Assembly (NCBI GenBank): GCA_028711875.1
Contig: JAQTRJ010000008.1
Span: forward strand, 1 to 18,019
Reading direction: 5' to 3'
DNA length: 18,019 bases
DNA from: a bacterium
Lineage (GTDB): Bacteria; Electryoneota; RPQS01
Shown: positions 1 to 7,141 of the stretch, piece after piece
How the letters are laid out: each line of letters begins with the position of its first letter
How positions within the stretch are numbered: the first letter of the stretch is position 1
Notes under the pieces: generated by a model
What the model saw: the letters and a program-made list of their open reading frames with translations, nothing else
What the model was told of the DNA's origin: nothing
The model's database searches: none
Translations under genes and position numbers: made by a program

Positions 1-104
1 GGATGCACGCCCTCGCCGCTCTTCTTGAATAGAATCACCGAAAACGCCCACACCACCGCCGTGGCCAGAGCGAGAATCTCACCGAGATAGGGAAGGTGCT
101 GCAT
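1..104 (-). CDS. EamA/DMT-family transporter, N-terminal fragment
   Basis: Partial gene running off the left edge. The 34 visible residues start MQHLPYLGEILAL and continue through a hydrophobic stretch with AVVWAFSVILFKKSGEG. This is the typical first membrane helix of drug/metabolite-transporter (EamA) proteins, where a small N-terminus is followed by a helix containing W-A-F/S-x-x and a short basic loop. EamA proteins are ten-helix inner-membrane exporters of small metabolites. The ATG at 102-104 is the only sensible start, but no Shine-Dalgarno sequence is visible upstream. A small hairpin repeat (128-141) lies about 24 bases upstream. The gene follows the M48 peptidase on the same strand, 124 bases away, and may be the last gene of that unit. 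Family assignment rests on one helix, so it is moderate. Confidence 0.55.
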   Translation of the reverse strand, partial: MQHLPYLGEILALATAVVWAFSVILFKKSGEGVH

Positions 105-123
105 GAAATGATGATTTTATGGA

Positions 124-143
124 GCGCCGCATGGGTATGCGCC
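124..143. repeat. Dispersed CGCAT/ATGCG hairpin (REP-like)
   Basis: Stem CGCAT (128-132), loop GGGT, stem ATGCG (137-141), flanked by GCGCC-type sequence. It is the same element as the hairpins at 15938-15951 and in the 14480-15275 cluster, but the closing pair is T-A rather than C-G. The GTAG that precedes the cluster copies is GGAG here. It sits in the leader of the EamA gene. Confidence 0.6.
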
Positions 144-167
144 GTTCCACTCGCACCGTGTAGAGTT

Positions 168-196
168 GCGGGTCGGCTGCCAGCAGCCGACACCGC
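168..196. repeat. Long GC-rich hairpin in the M48-EamA gap
   Basis: Arms GTCGGCTGC (172-180) and GCAGCCGAC (183-191) around a 2-base centre, extended by GCGG (168-171) with CCGC (193-196) across a one-base bulge. This gives 13 pairs. It lies just beyond the stop codon of the M48 gene in its direction of transcription and could slow or end transcription. No T-run follows on the minus strand, so it is not a textbook intrinsic terminator. A second weak hairpin (AATTCCG/CGGAAAATT, about 203-220) lies between it and the stop. Confidence 0.5.
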
Positions 197-228
197 AGGA
201 AAAATTCCGTCCGGAAAATTCCGAGTTC

Positions 229-1023
229 TCAGCCGCGGTTTTCGTAAATGGCGATCGCTTCAGGCAAGTGTTTCTCCAGCTCGGAAATGCGGCGCGTGTC
301 CAGCGGATGCGTGGAGAGCCATTCGGGGGTACTGCCGCCCTGTTGATCGCTCCACGCCTTGAACCGCTGCCAAAACGCCACCGCTTCGCGCGGATCGTAG
401 CCGGCCTTCGCCATGTACATCAATCCCATCTGATCCGCTTCAAGCTCGTGTTTACGGCTGTAGGGAAGGATCACGCCGACGGTCGCGCCCACGCCGTACG
501 CCGTCATCGCCAGCTCGCGCGTTTGTTCCGGCTTGTTCTGAAGCGCCACGGACAGCGCCACGCCGCCCAGCTCGGCCACCAGCGCCTGACTCATCCGCTC
601 GCCACCATGCCGCGCCGCCGCGTGCGCGATTTCATGGCCGATCACCGTCGCGAGTCCGGCGTCGCTTTGCGTGAGCGGCAGAATTCCCGAATACACGCCG
701 ACCTTCCCGCCGGGAAGACAAAAAGCGTTGGGCGTCTCGTCCGCCTGAAACAGCACGAATTCCCACTCGGCCTGCGGCAAATGCACGTGCGCGGCAATCC
801 GTTCGCCGACGGCGCGCACCTGCGCGGTTTTCGTCGCGTCATTGGATTGCGGAGTTTCGTTCTTGATCTGCGCAAACGAGTCGAAGCCGAGCTGCGTCTC
901 CTCCTGCACCGAAACGAGCATCAACCCCTTGCGGCCCGTCTGCGGATTGGTGTAACAAGCGGCGACGGCGATCAGAAGCGCCGGCAGTCCCGCTGCGATA
1001 AAACGAACGCTGCGACGTCGCAT
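229..1023 (-). CDS. M48-family zinc metallopeptidase, lipoprotein (LoiP/BepA-like)
   Basis: 264 residues. The N-terminus has basic residues, a hydrophobic stretch and a lipobox (AVAAC, Cys23), so the protein should be lipid-anchored and face the periplasm. The zinc site is HEIAH (His130, Glu131, His134), and the third ligand is in HELEAD (Glu193, four residues before Asp197). This is the HExxH...ExxxD pattern of family M48. The length matches the short single-domain M48 lipoproteins (LoiP/YggG type), which in E. coli degrade or help fold outer-membrane proteins. There is no TPR domain, so it is not full-length BepA. The ATG at 1021-1023 has GGGGAG seven bases upstream. It follows the O-methyltransferase by 37 bases on the same strand and is probably co-transcribed with it. 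The substrate is unknown. Confidence 0.9.
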   Translation of the reverse strand: MRRRSVRFIAAGLPALLIAVAACYTNPQTGRKGLMLVSVQEETQLGFDSFAQIKNETPQSNDATKTAQVRAVGERIAAHVHLPQAEWEFVLFQADETPNAFCLPGGKVGVYSGILPLTQSDAGLATVIGHEIAHAAARHGGERMSQALVAELGGVALSVALQNKPEQTRELAMTAYGVGATVGVILPYSRKHELEADQMGLMYMAKAGYDPREAVAFWQRFKAWSDQQGGSTPEWLSTHPLDTRRISELEKHLPEAIAIYENRG

Positions 1024-1060
1024 AGATAGTCTCCCCGGTTAGGTATCGAATCACAAACGA

Positions 1061-1702
1061 TCAGGCGTGCTTGACGCTCACGGCCACTCCGTCTCCGATC
1101 GGCAGCCACGTCGTGCGCAGCAGGGGATGCCCGCGCAGACGGCGGTTGTAACGCTCGATGGCCTCGGCCCATCCCCGCACGCGCTCGGGAATCTTCATCA
1201 CGGGAAACAACACGTCGTCGGACACCAGCAGCCCGCCCTTGTCCAGCCGTTCGAGCAGCGGATCGAGCAACGGCTCGTAGAGTTCCTTGTGTCCGTCCTG
1301 CAGAATCAGCCCGAAGGAACCCGTCAGCGTCATGACCAGTTCGCGCGCGTCGCCTTCGAGCACGGATACCGTGGCTTCCAACCCGAGCCGTGCGACGTTG
1401 CGGCGCGCCGCGTCGGCCAGATCGCCGCGGATTTCCATCGTGACCACCGTACCGCCATAGGCCGCCGCCGCCATCCCCATGACGCAGGCGGCGTAACCGC
1501 ATGACGTTCCGATCTCGAGAATCCGCGGCGGCTCGGCGGCGCGAATCAAGACATCGAGCAGCGCGGCCGCCTGTGGCCCGACCGTCGGTTGAACCTGCAC
1601 ACCGCTTGGCGGCTCGATTCCCGCGAGCACATCGGAGAGCGGCGCGTGCAAACCGCCCAGATAGCCGTGCGCCTTCGCCCAATCGAACGACGGTTCATCC
1701 AT
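1061..1702 (-). CDS. SAM-dependent O-methyltransferase (family 3, CCoAOMT/COMT-like)
   Basis: 213 residues. Motif I of the Rossmann fold is ILEIGTSCGYAA (61-72), with an acidic residue for the SAM ribose at the end of strand 2 (TMEIRGD, Glu90). The segment LEGDAREL (115-122) and the metal-region motif QDGHKELYEPLL (135-146) follow. The latter corresponds to DADKxxY of cation-dependent catechol-type O-methyltransferases. The second metal-region motif reads SDDVLF rather than the usual DNVLW. The fold and length fit Methyltransf_3, which moves a methyl group from SAM to a catechol-like hydroxyl; the substrate cannot be predicted. Its ATG is five bases after the stop of the flavin-reductase-like gene, which suggests translational coupling. 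It may therefore act on a product of that redox enzyme (inference). Confidence 0.88.
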   Translation of the reverse strand: MDEPSFDWAKAHGYLGGLHAPLSDVLAGIEPPSGVQVQPTVGPQAAALLDVLIRAAEPPRILEIGTSCGYAACVMGMAAAAYGGTVVTMEIRGDLADAARRNVARLGLEATVSVLEGDARELVMTLTGSFGLILQDGHKELYEPLLDPLLERLDKGGLLVSDDVLFPVMKIPERVRGWAEAIERYNRRLRGHPLLRTTWLPIGDGVAVSVKHA

Positions 1703-1707
1703 CGCGG

Positions 1708-2238
1708 TTACTCCACCGGCCTAAGCGACCAGTATGTTCCGTCCAGATAGACCAATTGCTCCTCGGGAAACAGGTCCGGTCGCGGCGACGTCGTCGAGCT
1801 GCGGGCGCATCCGTGCACACCTACAACCTCGGCGATAAACGCCGCGTGCGTGCCGAGTTCGTGGGTGTGGCGAACGCGGCAGGCCAGCGCCAGCGGAAAC
1901 TCGGCAATCATCGGCGCGCGCTCAAGCGGCGGGCAAGCCGCGGCGGTGAGGCCGAGATCATCGAACTTGCGCGCGCTCCGTCCCGACACGCTACCACAGT
2001 GAATCACCGCCGGAAGGTCCGCGGCGCGTGGAACGTTGACGGTGAACTCGCCGCTCTCCTGAATCAAATGATAGCTGAAGCGGCTGCCGCGCACGGCCAG
2101 ACTGACCATCGGCGGCTCCGAACAGACCGTCCCGAACCACGAACAGGTAATCAGGTTCGGCGCGGCTAGCGTTCCGCAGCCGATGAGCACTACCGGCGCG
2201 GGGTAAGCGTGAACAAAGGGCGGGAATTGTGTTTTCAT
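1708..2238 (-). CDS. Flavin reductase-like FMN-binding split-barrel protein
   Basis: About 176 residues from the chosen start MKTQFPPFVHAYPAPVVLIG. Family features are the opening PAPVVLIGCG, NLITCSWFGTVCSEPPMVSLAVR (the flavin-phosphate region), SYHLIQESGEFTVNVP, the GxxSGRSARKFDDLGLT segment, and a late barrel strand before a DGTYW-type C-terminus. Such proteins bind FMN and act as flavin or ferric reductases, or as the reductase half of two-component monooxygenases. The frame stays open 33 codons upstream to 2337, but that extension (VCRLVANSAGT...) lies outside the family domain, so the ATG at 2236-2238 is preferred despite a weak ribosome site. It is first in a leftward unit with the methyltransferase and M48 genes. 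The divergent phosphatase gene starts about 205 bases away. Confidence 0.82.
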   Translation of the reverse strand: MKTQFPPFVHAYPAPVVLIGCGTLAAPNLITCSWFGTVCSEPPMVSLAVRGSRFSYHLIQESGEFTVNVPRAADLPAVIHCGSVSGRSARKFDDLGLTAAACPPLERAPMIAEFPLALACRVRHTHELGTHAAFIAEVVGVHGCARSSTTSPRPDLFPEEQLVYLDGTYWSLRPVE

Positions 2239-2356
2239 CTGTCTCGGCTTTGTGTCCGGCCATGGGAAACGGGCGCGACGTGGTGGAATATAGCGAGTTC
2301 CGGCTGAATTCGCAACGAGCCGACAGACCGACTGCAAATCGTGTCGGATCAGCCAG

Positions 2357-2385
2357 TTGATTTTCGGGGAGAAGAATCGTAGATT
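2357..2385 (+). promoter_or_regulatory. Possible sigma70-like promoter for the PP2C gene
   Basis: TTGATT (2357-2362), a 17-base spacer and TAGATT (2380-2385) lie about 60 bases before the TTG start in the divergent 2239-2443 gap. The match is moderate (4 of 6 in each box), so this is a candidate only. Confidence 0.3.
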
Positions 2386-2427
2386 ATTCGTTTAATACGT
2401 ACCACTGGGCAACTACAGGCGGCATCG

Positions 2428-2446
2428 AGAGGAACGCGACAGCTTG
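2428..2446 (+). promoter_or_regulatory. Ribosome binding site deciding a TTG start
   Basis: AGAGGAA at 2428-2434 is followed after nine bases by TTG (2444-2446). No ATG or GTG in this frame is better placed, so the phosphatase gene most likely begins with TTG. Confidence 0.65.
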
Positions 2447-4963
2447 CGGCAATTCCTGAAAAGCGCTACCGGTTTGGTCGGACTGGGACTCTTCGCCTAC
2501 CTGTTCATCTTCTTTGTCTGGGACGGCACGAAAATCGCCAGCTGGCAGAGGTCGGGCAGCGCCCGGTCACGGATCACCCTGACCGAAGACAGCGTGGTGG
2601 TGTTCCAGCAAGTGGACTCCGCCGACTTCGCCGCCCCCCCCATTCCCCGGCCCGGCGACACGCTGCTTGCCATCGCCGACAGCGCCGCCAGCCGCGACAG
2701 TTGGGTCGCAAACTTCTCCAGCCCCGGCCAGCCCTGGCGGGACGTGGCGATTTCCTTCGTACAGAACGGCGACACCCTCGCCGCCGATCTTCGAAGCCGC
2801 CCGCCGCGCATCTCCTCCGCCTATCTGATTATCCTGCTTCAGTGCCTGCGCTTTCTGATCACGTTCCTCTATGTGCTGGTGGCGCTGTGGGCGTTCTTTA
2901 AACGTCCCGATTCCGCGGCGGTGCGCGTGCTCGCGCTGTTCTGCTTCGCCATGGCCGCGCTCATGATTTCCAGCGTCACCATTCTGCCCGCCCGCTATGC
3001 GTCGTTCGAAATTCCGCTCGAAAATCTGATCCGCGAGACGCTGGATTTCTTCTCATCGCTGTTCGGCTCGTTCTGGGTTCATCTGGCGTTTCTGTTCCCC
3101 CATCCCATCGCGCTGATGAAACGGCGCCCGGCGCTGGCGCATAGCCTCTGCTATCTGCCGGTGGCGCTGGTGCTCGCGGCTTACAGCGTGGTGCGGATCA
3201 CCGGCACGGCGGTGGACCTGACCATCCCGATCGTGCTGCTGTTCGGATCGCAGGTCTTCGGCGGGCTGGCGATTCTCATGATTAAGCATCTGCGGGCCGT
3301 CAGTTCGCTCGAGCGCCGGCAGACGCGATTGGTGATCTGGGGATCGGGCTTCGGACTGGCCGTGCTGATTGCGCTGATCGTGGTCGCCACGGTCTTTCAG
3401 GAATGGTTTCAGGTCAATTCGCAGAGCCTGCTGGTCTCGATCAACGCCGCCTTCGCCGCGCTGCTGCTGTCTCCGATTTCCTTCGCCTATGCTTTCGGCC
3501 GCTACCGTCTGCTCGAAGTCGAGGCGCGGCTCCGCCGCGGCACGCGCTACGTGCTGGGCACGGTGCTGCTCGTGGCGGGCATGACGGCGGTCGGCTTCGC
3601 GCTCGGCACGTTCGCAAGGCAGAATTTCGGCGAGAAAGGCGGCACACTGGCCGTGCTGGTGGCGATGCTCGCCGCCATCGGCGTCTTCCCGCTCGTGCGC
3701 ACGGCGCGCCGCTATCTCGAACGGCAGCTCTATCCCGAACGGCAGCGGCTGCGCGGCATGTTCCGCGATTTTCTCGAACAGGCCTTCACCGTCACCGACA
3801 GCCGCGCTTTCTGGCAGCAGATCGAAGAGCGCTTCGAAGAAGGACTTTCCGTGCGCGGTGTGTTCCCCGTCGTGCGATCGCAGGAGGACGGACGGCTTCT
3901 GCTCTGCCGCAATCGCGAGGTCACGCCGTTCGTTTCCGACAGTCTGCTCATCGAGCACTTGCAGCGCATGAGGCAGCCGCTGATGGTGGATGAAGCGCTG
4001 GCCAGCTCGCGCGTCCCCCTGTCGCTCGAAGAGTCCGTGTGGCTGACCGAACGCCGCATCGTGCTCGTCGTGCCGCTCATCACTCACGCCGGGATCATCG
4101 GATTTCTCGGACTCGGTCCGAAACGCGAACAGGACGACTACGCCGCCGAAGAGCTGCACATTCTGGGATCGCTCGCTTCGCAGGTCGCGCTGGCCAGCGA
4201 GAACATCCGGCTGATCGAGGAGAACGTCGGCAAGCGGCGGCTCGAAGAGCAGCTCGAAATGGCGCGGCGCATCCAATACAAATTTCTGCCCACCGATATT
4301 CCGCCGACCCCCGCGCTCGACATCGCCGCCCGCAGCCGCTTCTGTCTTGAAGTGGCCGGCGATTACTACGACATCATCCCGCTGGAAACCGGAGAAACCG
4401 TGCTCGCCGTGGGCGACGTGTCCGGGAAGGGCGCGGGCGCGGCGCTGCTCATGGCCAACTTGCAGGCCTCGCTGCGCACGGCCGTGGGAATGGGTGTGCC
4501 GCTGCGGGACGTGGTCTCGCGCATCAACGACTTGACGCACCGCAACACACCGCCCGAGGAATACATCACCTTTTTCGTCGGCGTGTACGACCCGCAGAGC
4601 CGCCGTTTCCGCTACGTGAATGCCGGACACAATCCCCCACTCCTCCGCCGCGCGAATGGCCTGATCGAAACGCTCGACGTGGGCGGATTGCTGCTCGGCG
4701 TGATTCCCGGCGTCACGTACGAACAGGGTGAGGTCGCGTTCGCCCCGCGCGATCTGCTGCTGCTCTACACCGACGGCGTGAGCGAAGCCATGAACGCGCA
4801 GGACGAGGAATTCGGCGAAGCGCGCATCCGGCAAATTCTCCAGCGCGCCGATTCCCAGCCGACCGAGCGCATCCTCACTTCCCTCGAAGAGGAAGTCATT
4901 CGCCATCGCAGCCTCACCACCTTCGAGGACGATTTCACGCTCCTGCTGGCGCGCGCCAAATAA
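2444..4963 (+). CDS. Polytopic membrane PP2C (SpoIIE-type) serine/threonine phosphatase with GAF-like domain
   Basis: 839 residues. Order of parts: membrane helix at about 8-27; an extracytoplasmic, possibly PDZ-like segment at about 40-120 (PRPGDTLLAI); about seven to nine further helices between 124 and 418; a GAF-like sensor at about 440-590 (LVVPLITHAGIIGFLGLGPK near 541-560, then LHILGSLASQVALASENIRL); a short coiled linker (590-612) with the EEQLEMARRIQ signature; and the SpoIIE/PP2C domain to the end. Metal and phosphatase motifs are intact: VAGDYYD (Asp640), GDVSGKG (657-663), NAGHNPP (726-732), YTDGVSE (Asp777) and EDDFT (829-830). Such proteins dephosphorylate anti-anti-sigma or other partner-switch proteins. 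No partner is encoded next to it. It is the only plus-strand gene here, and an inverted hairpin repeat follows its stop codon. The membrane and sensor part is assigned from hydrophobicity only. Confidence 0.9.
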   Translation: MRQFLKSATGLVGLGLFAYLFIFFVWDGTKIASWQRSGSARSRITLTEDSVVVFQQVDSADFAAPPIPRPGDTLLAIADSAASRDSWVANFSSPGQPWRDVAISFVQNGDTLAADLRSRPPRISSAYLIILLQCLRFLITFLYVLVALWAFFKRPDSAAVRVLALFCFAMAALMISSVTILPARYASFEIPLENLIRETLDFFSSLFGSFWVHLAFLFPHPIALMKRRPALAHSLCYLPVALVLAAYSVVRITGTAVDLTIPIVLLFGSQVFGGLAILMIKHLRAVSSLERRQTRLVIWGSGFGLAVLIALIVVATVFQEWFQVNSQSLLVSINAAFAALLLSPISFAYAFGRYRLLEVEARLRRGTRYVLGTVLLVAGMTAVGFALGTFARQNFGEKGGTLAVLVAMLAAIGVFPLVRTARRYLERQLYPERQRLRGMFRDFLEQAFTVTDSRAFWQQIEERFEEGLSVRGVFPVVRSQEDGRLLLCRNREVTPFVSDSLLIEHLQRMRQPLMVDEALASSRVPLSLEESVWLTERRIVLVVPLITHAGIIGFLGLGPKREQDDYAAEELHILGSLASQVALASENIRLIEENVGKRRLEEQLEMARRIQYKFLPTDIPPTPALDIAARSRFCLEVAGDYYDIIPLETGETVLAVGDVSGKGAGAALLMANLQASLRTAVGMGVPLRDVVSRINDLTHRNTPPEEYITFFVGVYDPQSRRFRYVNAGHNPPLLRRANGLIETLDVGGLLLGVIPGVTYEQGEVAFAPRDLLLLYTDGVSEAMNAQDEEFGEARIRQILQRADSQPTERILTSLEEEVIRHRSLTTFEDDFTLLLARAK

Positions 4964-4964
4964 A

Positions 4965-4994
4965 AAAGGGGCGCGATCAATCGGTCCCTTTCTT
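4965..4994 (+). terminator. Candidate terminator that is an inverted copy of the 14.5-kb hairpin repeat
   Basis: Immediately after the phosphatase TAA: AAAGGG (4965-4970) pairs with CCCTTT (4986-4991), and inside it CGAT (4974-4977) pairs with ATCG (4980-4983). TTCT follows. Read on the minus strand, 4968-4988 matches the hairpin at 14564-14584 at 20 of 21 bases. It is therefore a dispersed repeat that could also act as a terminator. Confidence 0.5.
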
Positions 4995-5004
4995 CTCGCC
5001 CCGT

Positions 5005-5198
5005 CCCGGTGGTGACTCTCCAGAGTCACCCCTATCTCGCTCCGGAATCACCCCATTTTCACTCGCGACATCTTGGCTTCTCGGTTTATTGATTTCTTGG
5101 TTTCTCGGTTCCCTATTCCCCGGTGGTGACTCTCCAGAGTCACCCCTATCTCACTCCGGAATCACCCCGTTTTCACTCGCGATATTTTGGCTTCTCGG
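5005..5198. repeat. 80-base direct repeat (two copies, period 114) containing the 9-2-9 palindrome
   Basis: 5005-5084 and 5119-5198 differ at four positions. Each copy begins CCCGGT and holds the palindrome GGTGACTCTCCAGAGTCACC (5011-5030 and 5125-5144). Both end in TTGGCTTCTCGG and then run into pyrimidine-rich period-8 sequence. The block fills the gap between the convergent phosphatase and ABC permease genes. Confidence 0.9.
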
Positions 5199-5222
5199 CT
5201 TCTCGCTTTCTCGCTTTTTTCC
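5189..5222 (-). repeat. Purine-rich period-8 tract abutting the permease stop
   Basis: On the minus strand, directly after the permease TGA and a short ATGAGG, the sequence runs AAGCGAGA, AAGCGAGA, AGCCGAGA, AGCCAAAA. A similar period-8 tract (AACCGAGA, AACCAAGA, AATCAATA, AACCGAGA) lies at about 5078-5113. Confidence 0.6.
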
Positions 5223-6443
5223 TCATTCATATCGCAGCGCTTCAATCGGATCGAGCAGCGACGCCTTCCGCGCGGGATAGAAGCCGAAGAAAATTCCCAC
5301 CACTCCCGAAAAACCCACCGCCACCAGCGCCGCCATCGGAGAAATCGCCGTCGCCCACCCCGCCAGCTTGCTGATCGTGGCCGAGACCGCCACCCCGAGC
5401 ACCACTCCCAGAATCCCTCCAATCGCCGCCAGCGCTACGGATTCCGTCAGGAACTGCAATAAAATGTCGCGCGGCCGCGCGCCGATCGCCATCCGCACTC
5501 CGATCTCCCGCGTCCGTTCGGTCACGCTCACCAGCATGATGTTCATGATCCCGATCCCACCCACGAGCAGCGACACGAACGCCACCGACGCCAGCAGCAT
5601 ACTCATCGTCTGCGACGACTCTTCCATCGCCTCCGAAATGTCGGCCTGCGTGCGAATGACAAAATCGTCGTCGTCGTTTCTCCCGATCCGGTGCCGCGCG
5701 CGCAGCACGTCGCTGATCTCCTCCTGCGCCTGCTCGACCGCGCTCCCGCTGACCGCCGAACCGATGACCATATTGATCCGCGTGTTCCCGCCCTGAAATT
5801 TCTTCGCCGCGGTGGACAGCGGAATGATCAGCAGATCGTCCTGATCCTGCCCCATCGCCGACTGTCCCTTCGCTCCCAACACTCCGATGACCTCGTACGG
5901 CAGGCGGCGAACGCGAATCACGCTGCCCACCGGATCGTTGCCCTCGAACAGATTGTCCACCACCGTCTGACCGACCACGCACACCTTGGCCGCGCCGCGC
6001 ATGTCGGTCTCGTTGAACATCCGCCCGCTGGAAATCCCGTAGCTGCGAATGTCCACCCATTCCGGAGCGACGCCCCACATCTGCGTCGCCCAATTGGAAT
6101 TTCCGAAAACCAGCTGCCCGCTCAGGCGAATGGTCGGGCTGATCGCTTTCACGCTCGGACACTGCGCGGCGATCGCCTCCGCGTCCTTCTCCGTCAGACT
6201 CTGCACCGATCCCCAGCTCGTGCGCGCGCCGCTGCGGCTGACGCTGCCCGAGAAAATCATGAACACGTTGTCGCCCAGCGCGGAAATCTGCGACTGCACG
6301 GAGTTGCGCGCGCCCGTGGTCATGCCGACCATGGATACCACCGCCGCCACGCCGATGATGATTCCCAGCGCGGTCAGCGCCGAGCGCATCTTGTTGCGCA
6401 GCAGCGCGCGAAAGCAGACCCGCAGCAGCACCAGAAAGCTCAT
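5223..6443 (-). CDS. MacB/FtsX-type ABC transporter permease
   Basis: 406 residues with the MacB permease layout: helix 1 at about 22-42, a large periplasmic MacB core (about 45-275), then three helices at about 283-308, 335-357 and 368-392. It closes with the family signature FGFYPARKASLLDPIEALRYE-like end (386-406). The TERTREIGVRMAIGA segment (308-322) is the cytoplasmic coupling loop typical of MacB, LolE and FtsX proteins. Unlike E. coli MacB, the ATPase is a separate protein encoded just upstream. The ATG overlaps the ATPase stop codon by four bases (ATGA at 6440-6443), so the two are translationally coupled. The complex would work as a mechanotransmitter moving an antibiotic, peptide or lipoprotein-like substrate from the periplasm outwards. 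The substrate is unknown, and no TolC-like gene is in the window. Confidence 0.93.
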   Translation of the reverse strand: MSFLVLLRVCFRALLRNKMRSALTALGIIIGVAAVVSMVGMTTGARNSVQSQISALGDNVFMIFSGSVSRSGARTSWGSVQSLTEKDAEAIAAQCPSVKAISPTIRLSGQLVFGNSNWATQMWGVAPEWVDIRSYGISSGRMFNETDMRGAAKVCVVGQTVVDNLFEGNDPVGSVIRVRRLPYEVIGVLGAKGQSAMGQDQDDLLIIPLSTAAKKFQGGNTRINMVIGSAVSGSAVEQAQEEISDVLRARHRIGRNDDDDFVIRTQADISEAMEESSQTMSMLLASVAFVSLLVGGIGIMNIMLVSVTERTREIGVRMAIGARPRDILLQFLTESVALAAIGGILGVVLGVAVSATISKLAGWATAISPMAALVAVGFSGVVGIFFGFYPARKASLLDPIEALRYE

Positions 6444-7141
6444 GCGCCCTCCTCGCTCAGGATTCGCCCGTCGCGCAGAGTGATCCGGCGGCGCGCAAAT
6501 TCGCCGATGTCTTGTTCATGCGTAATCAACACGATGGTCATGCCGTCGCGATTGAGCTGCTGAAACAGAGCCATAATTTCCAGACTGGTGCGCGTATCGA
6601 GATTTCCCGTCGGTTCGTCGGCCAAGAGCAGCGCCGGGCGATTGACCAGCGCGCGGGCGATCGCCACCCGCTGCTGCTGTCCTCCCGAAAGCTGCGACGA
6701 ATGATGCGTCAGACGCTCGCCGAGTCCGACCCGCTCGAGCGCCTCCTTCGCGCGTTCGTGCCGCTCGCGCCCGCTGTGGCCCGAGTAAATGAGCGGCAGC
6801 TCAACGTTTTCCAGCGCCGACGTCCGCGACAGCAGATTGAATCCCTGAAACACGAAACCGATGAAGCGATTGCGAATGCCGGCCAGCTGCGGCCGCGAGA
6901 GCGTGCCGACGTCGTGGCCGTCCAGCAGATACGTGCCGCTCGTCGGACGATCAAGACAGCCGATGATATTCATGAGCGTGGACTTGCCGCTGCCCGACGC
7001 TCCGAGAATGGCGATGAAATCGCCGCGCGGCACGTCCAGCGTCACGCCGTCCAGCGCGCGCACTTCCACGTCGCCCATGCGGTAGATTTTCGTCAGATCG
7101 CGGGCGGAAATCACCTGCGCGGCGGAACTGTTGTCGTTCAT
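6440..7141 (-). CDS. ABC transporter ATP-binding protein (MacB/LolD-like)
   Basis: 233 residues with all ATPase motifs: Walker [10 protein letters not shown] (47-55), Q-loop VFQGFNLL (Gln99), signature LSGGQQQR (151-158), Walker B LLLADEP (171-177) with D-loop GNLD, and the switch histidine in LITHE (His208). The length and the [11 protein letters not shown] region fit the MacB/LolD/FtsE branch. It supplies ATP hydrolysis to the permease encoded next. Both ends overlap neighbours by four bases (7138-7141 with the adaptor, 6440-6443 with the permease), so adaptor, ATPase and permease form one tightly coupled operon. Confidence 0.95.
   Translation of the reverse strand: MNDNSSAAQVISARDLTKIYRMGDVEVRALDGVTLDVPRGDFIAILGASGSGKSTLMNIIGCLDRPTSGTYLLDGHDVGTLSRPQLAGIRNRFIGFVFQGFNLLSRTSALENVELPLIYSGHSGRERHERAKEALERVGLGERLTHHSSQLSGGQQQRVAIARALVNRPALLLADEPTGNLDTRTSLEIMALFQQLNRDGMTIVLITHEQDIGEFARRRITLRDGRILSEEGA

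Noticed and set aside
105..228. Classical intrinsic terminator for the M48 gene
   Set aside because: The GC-rich hairpin is strong, but no T-run follows on the minus strand, so I list it only as a hairpin.
3053..5029. 658-codon open frame on the minus strand opposite the phosphatase
   Set aside because: It is the antisense shadow of the phosphatase codons, rich in Arg, His and Gln, without motifs. The plus-strand frame has full PP2C motifs.
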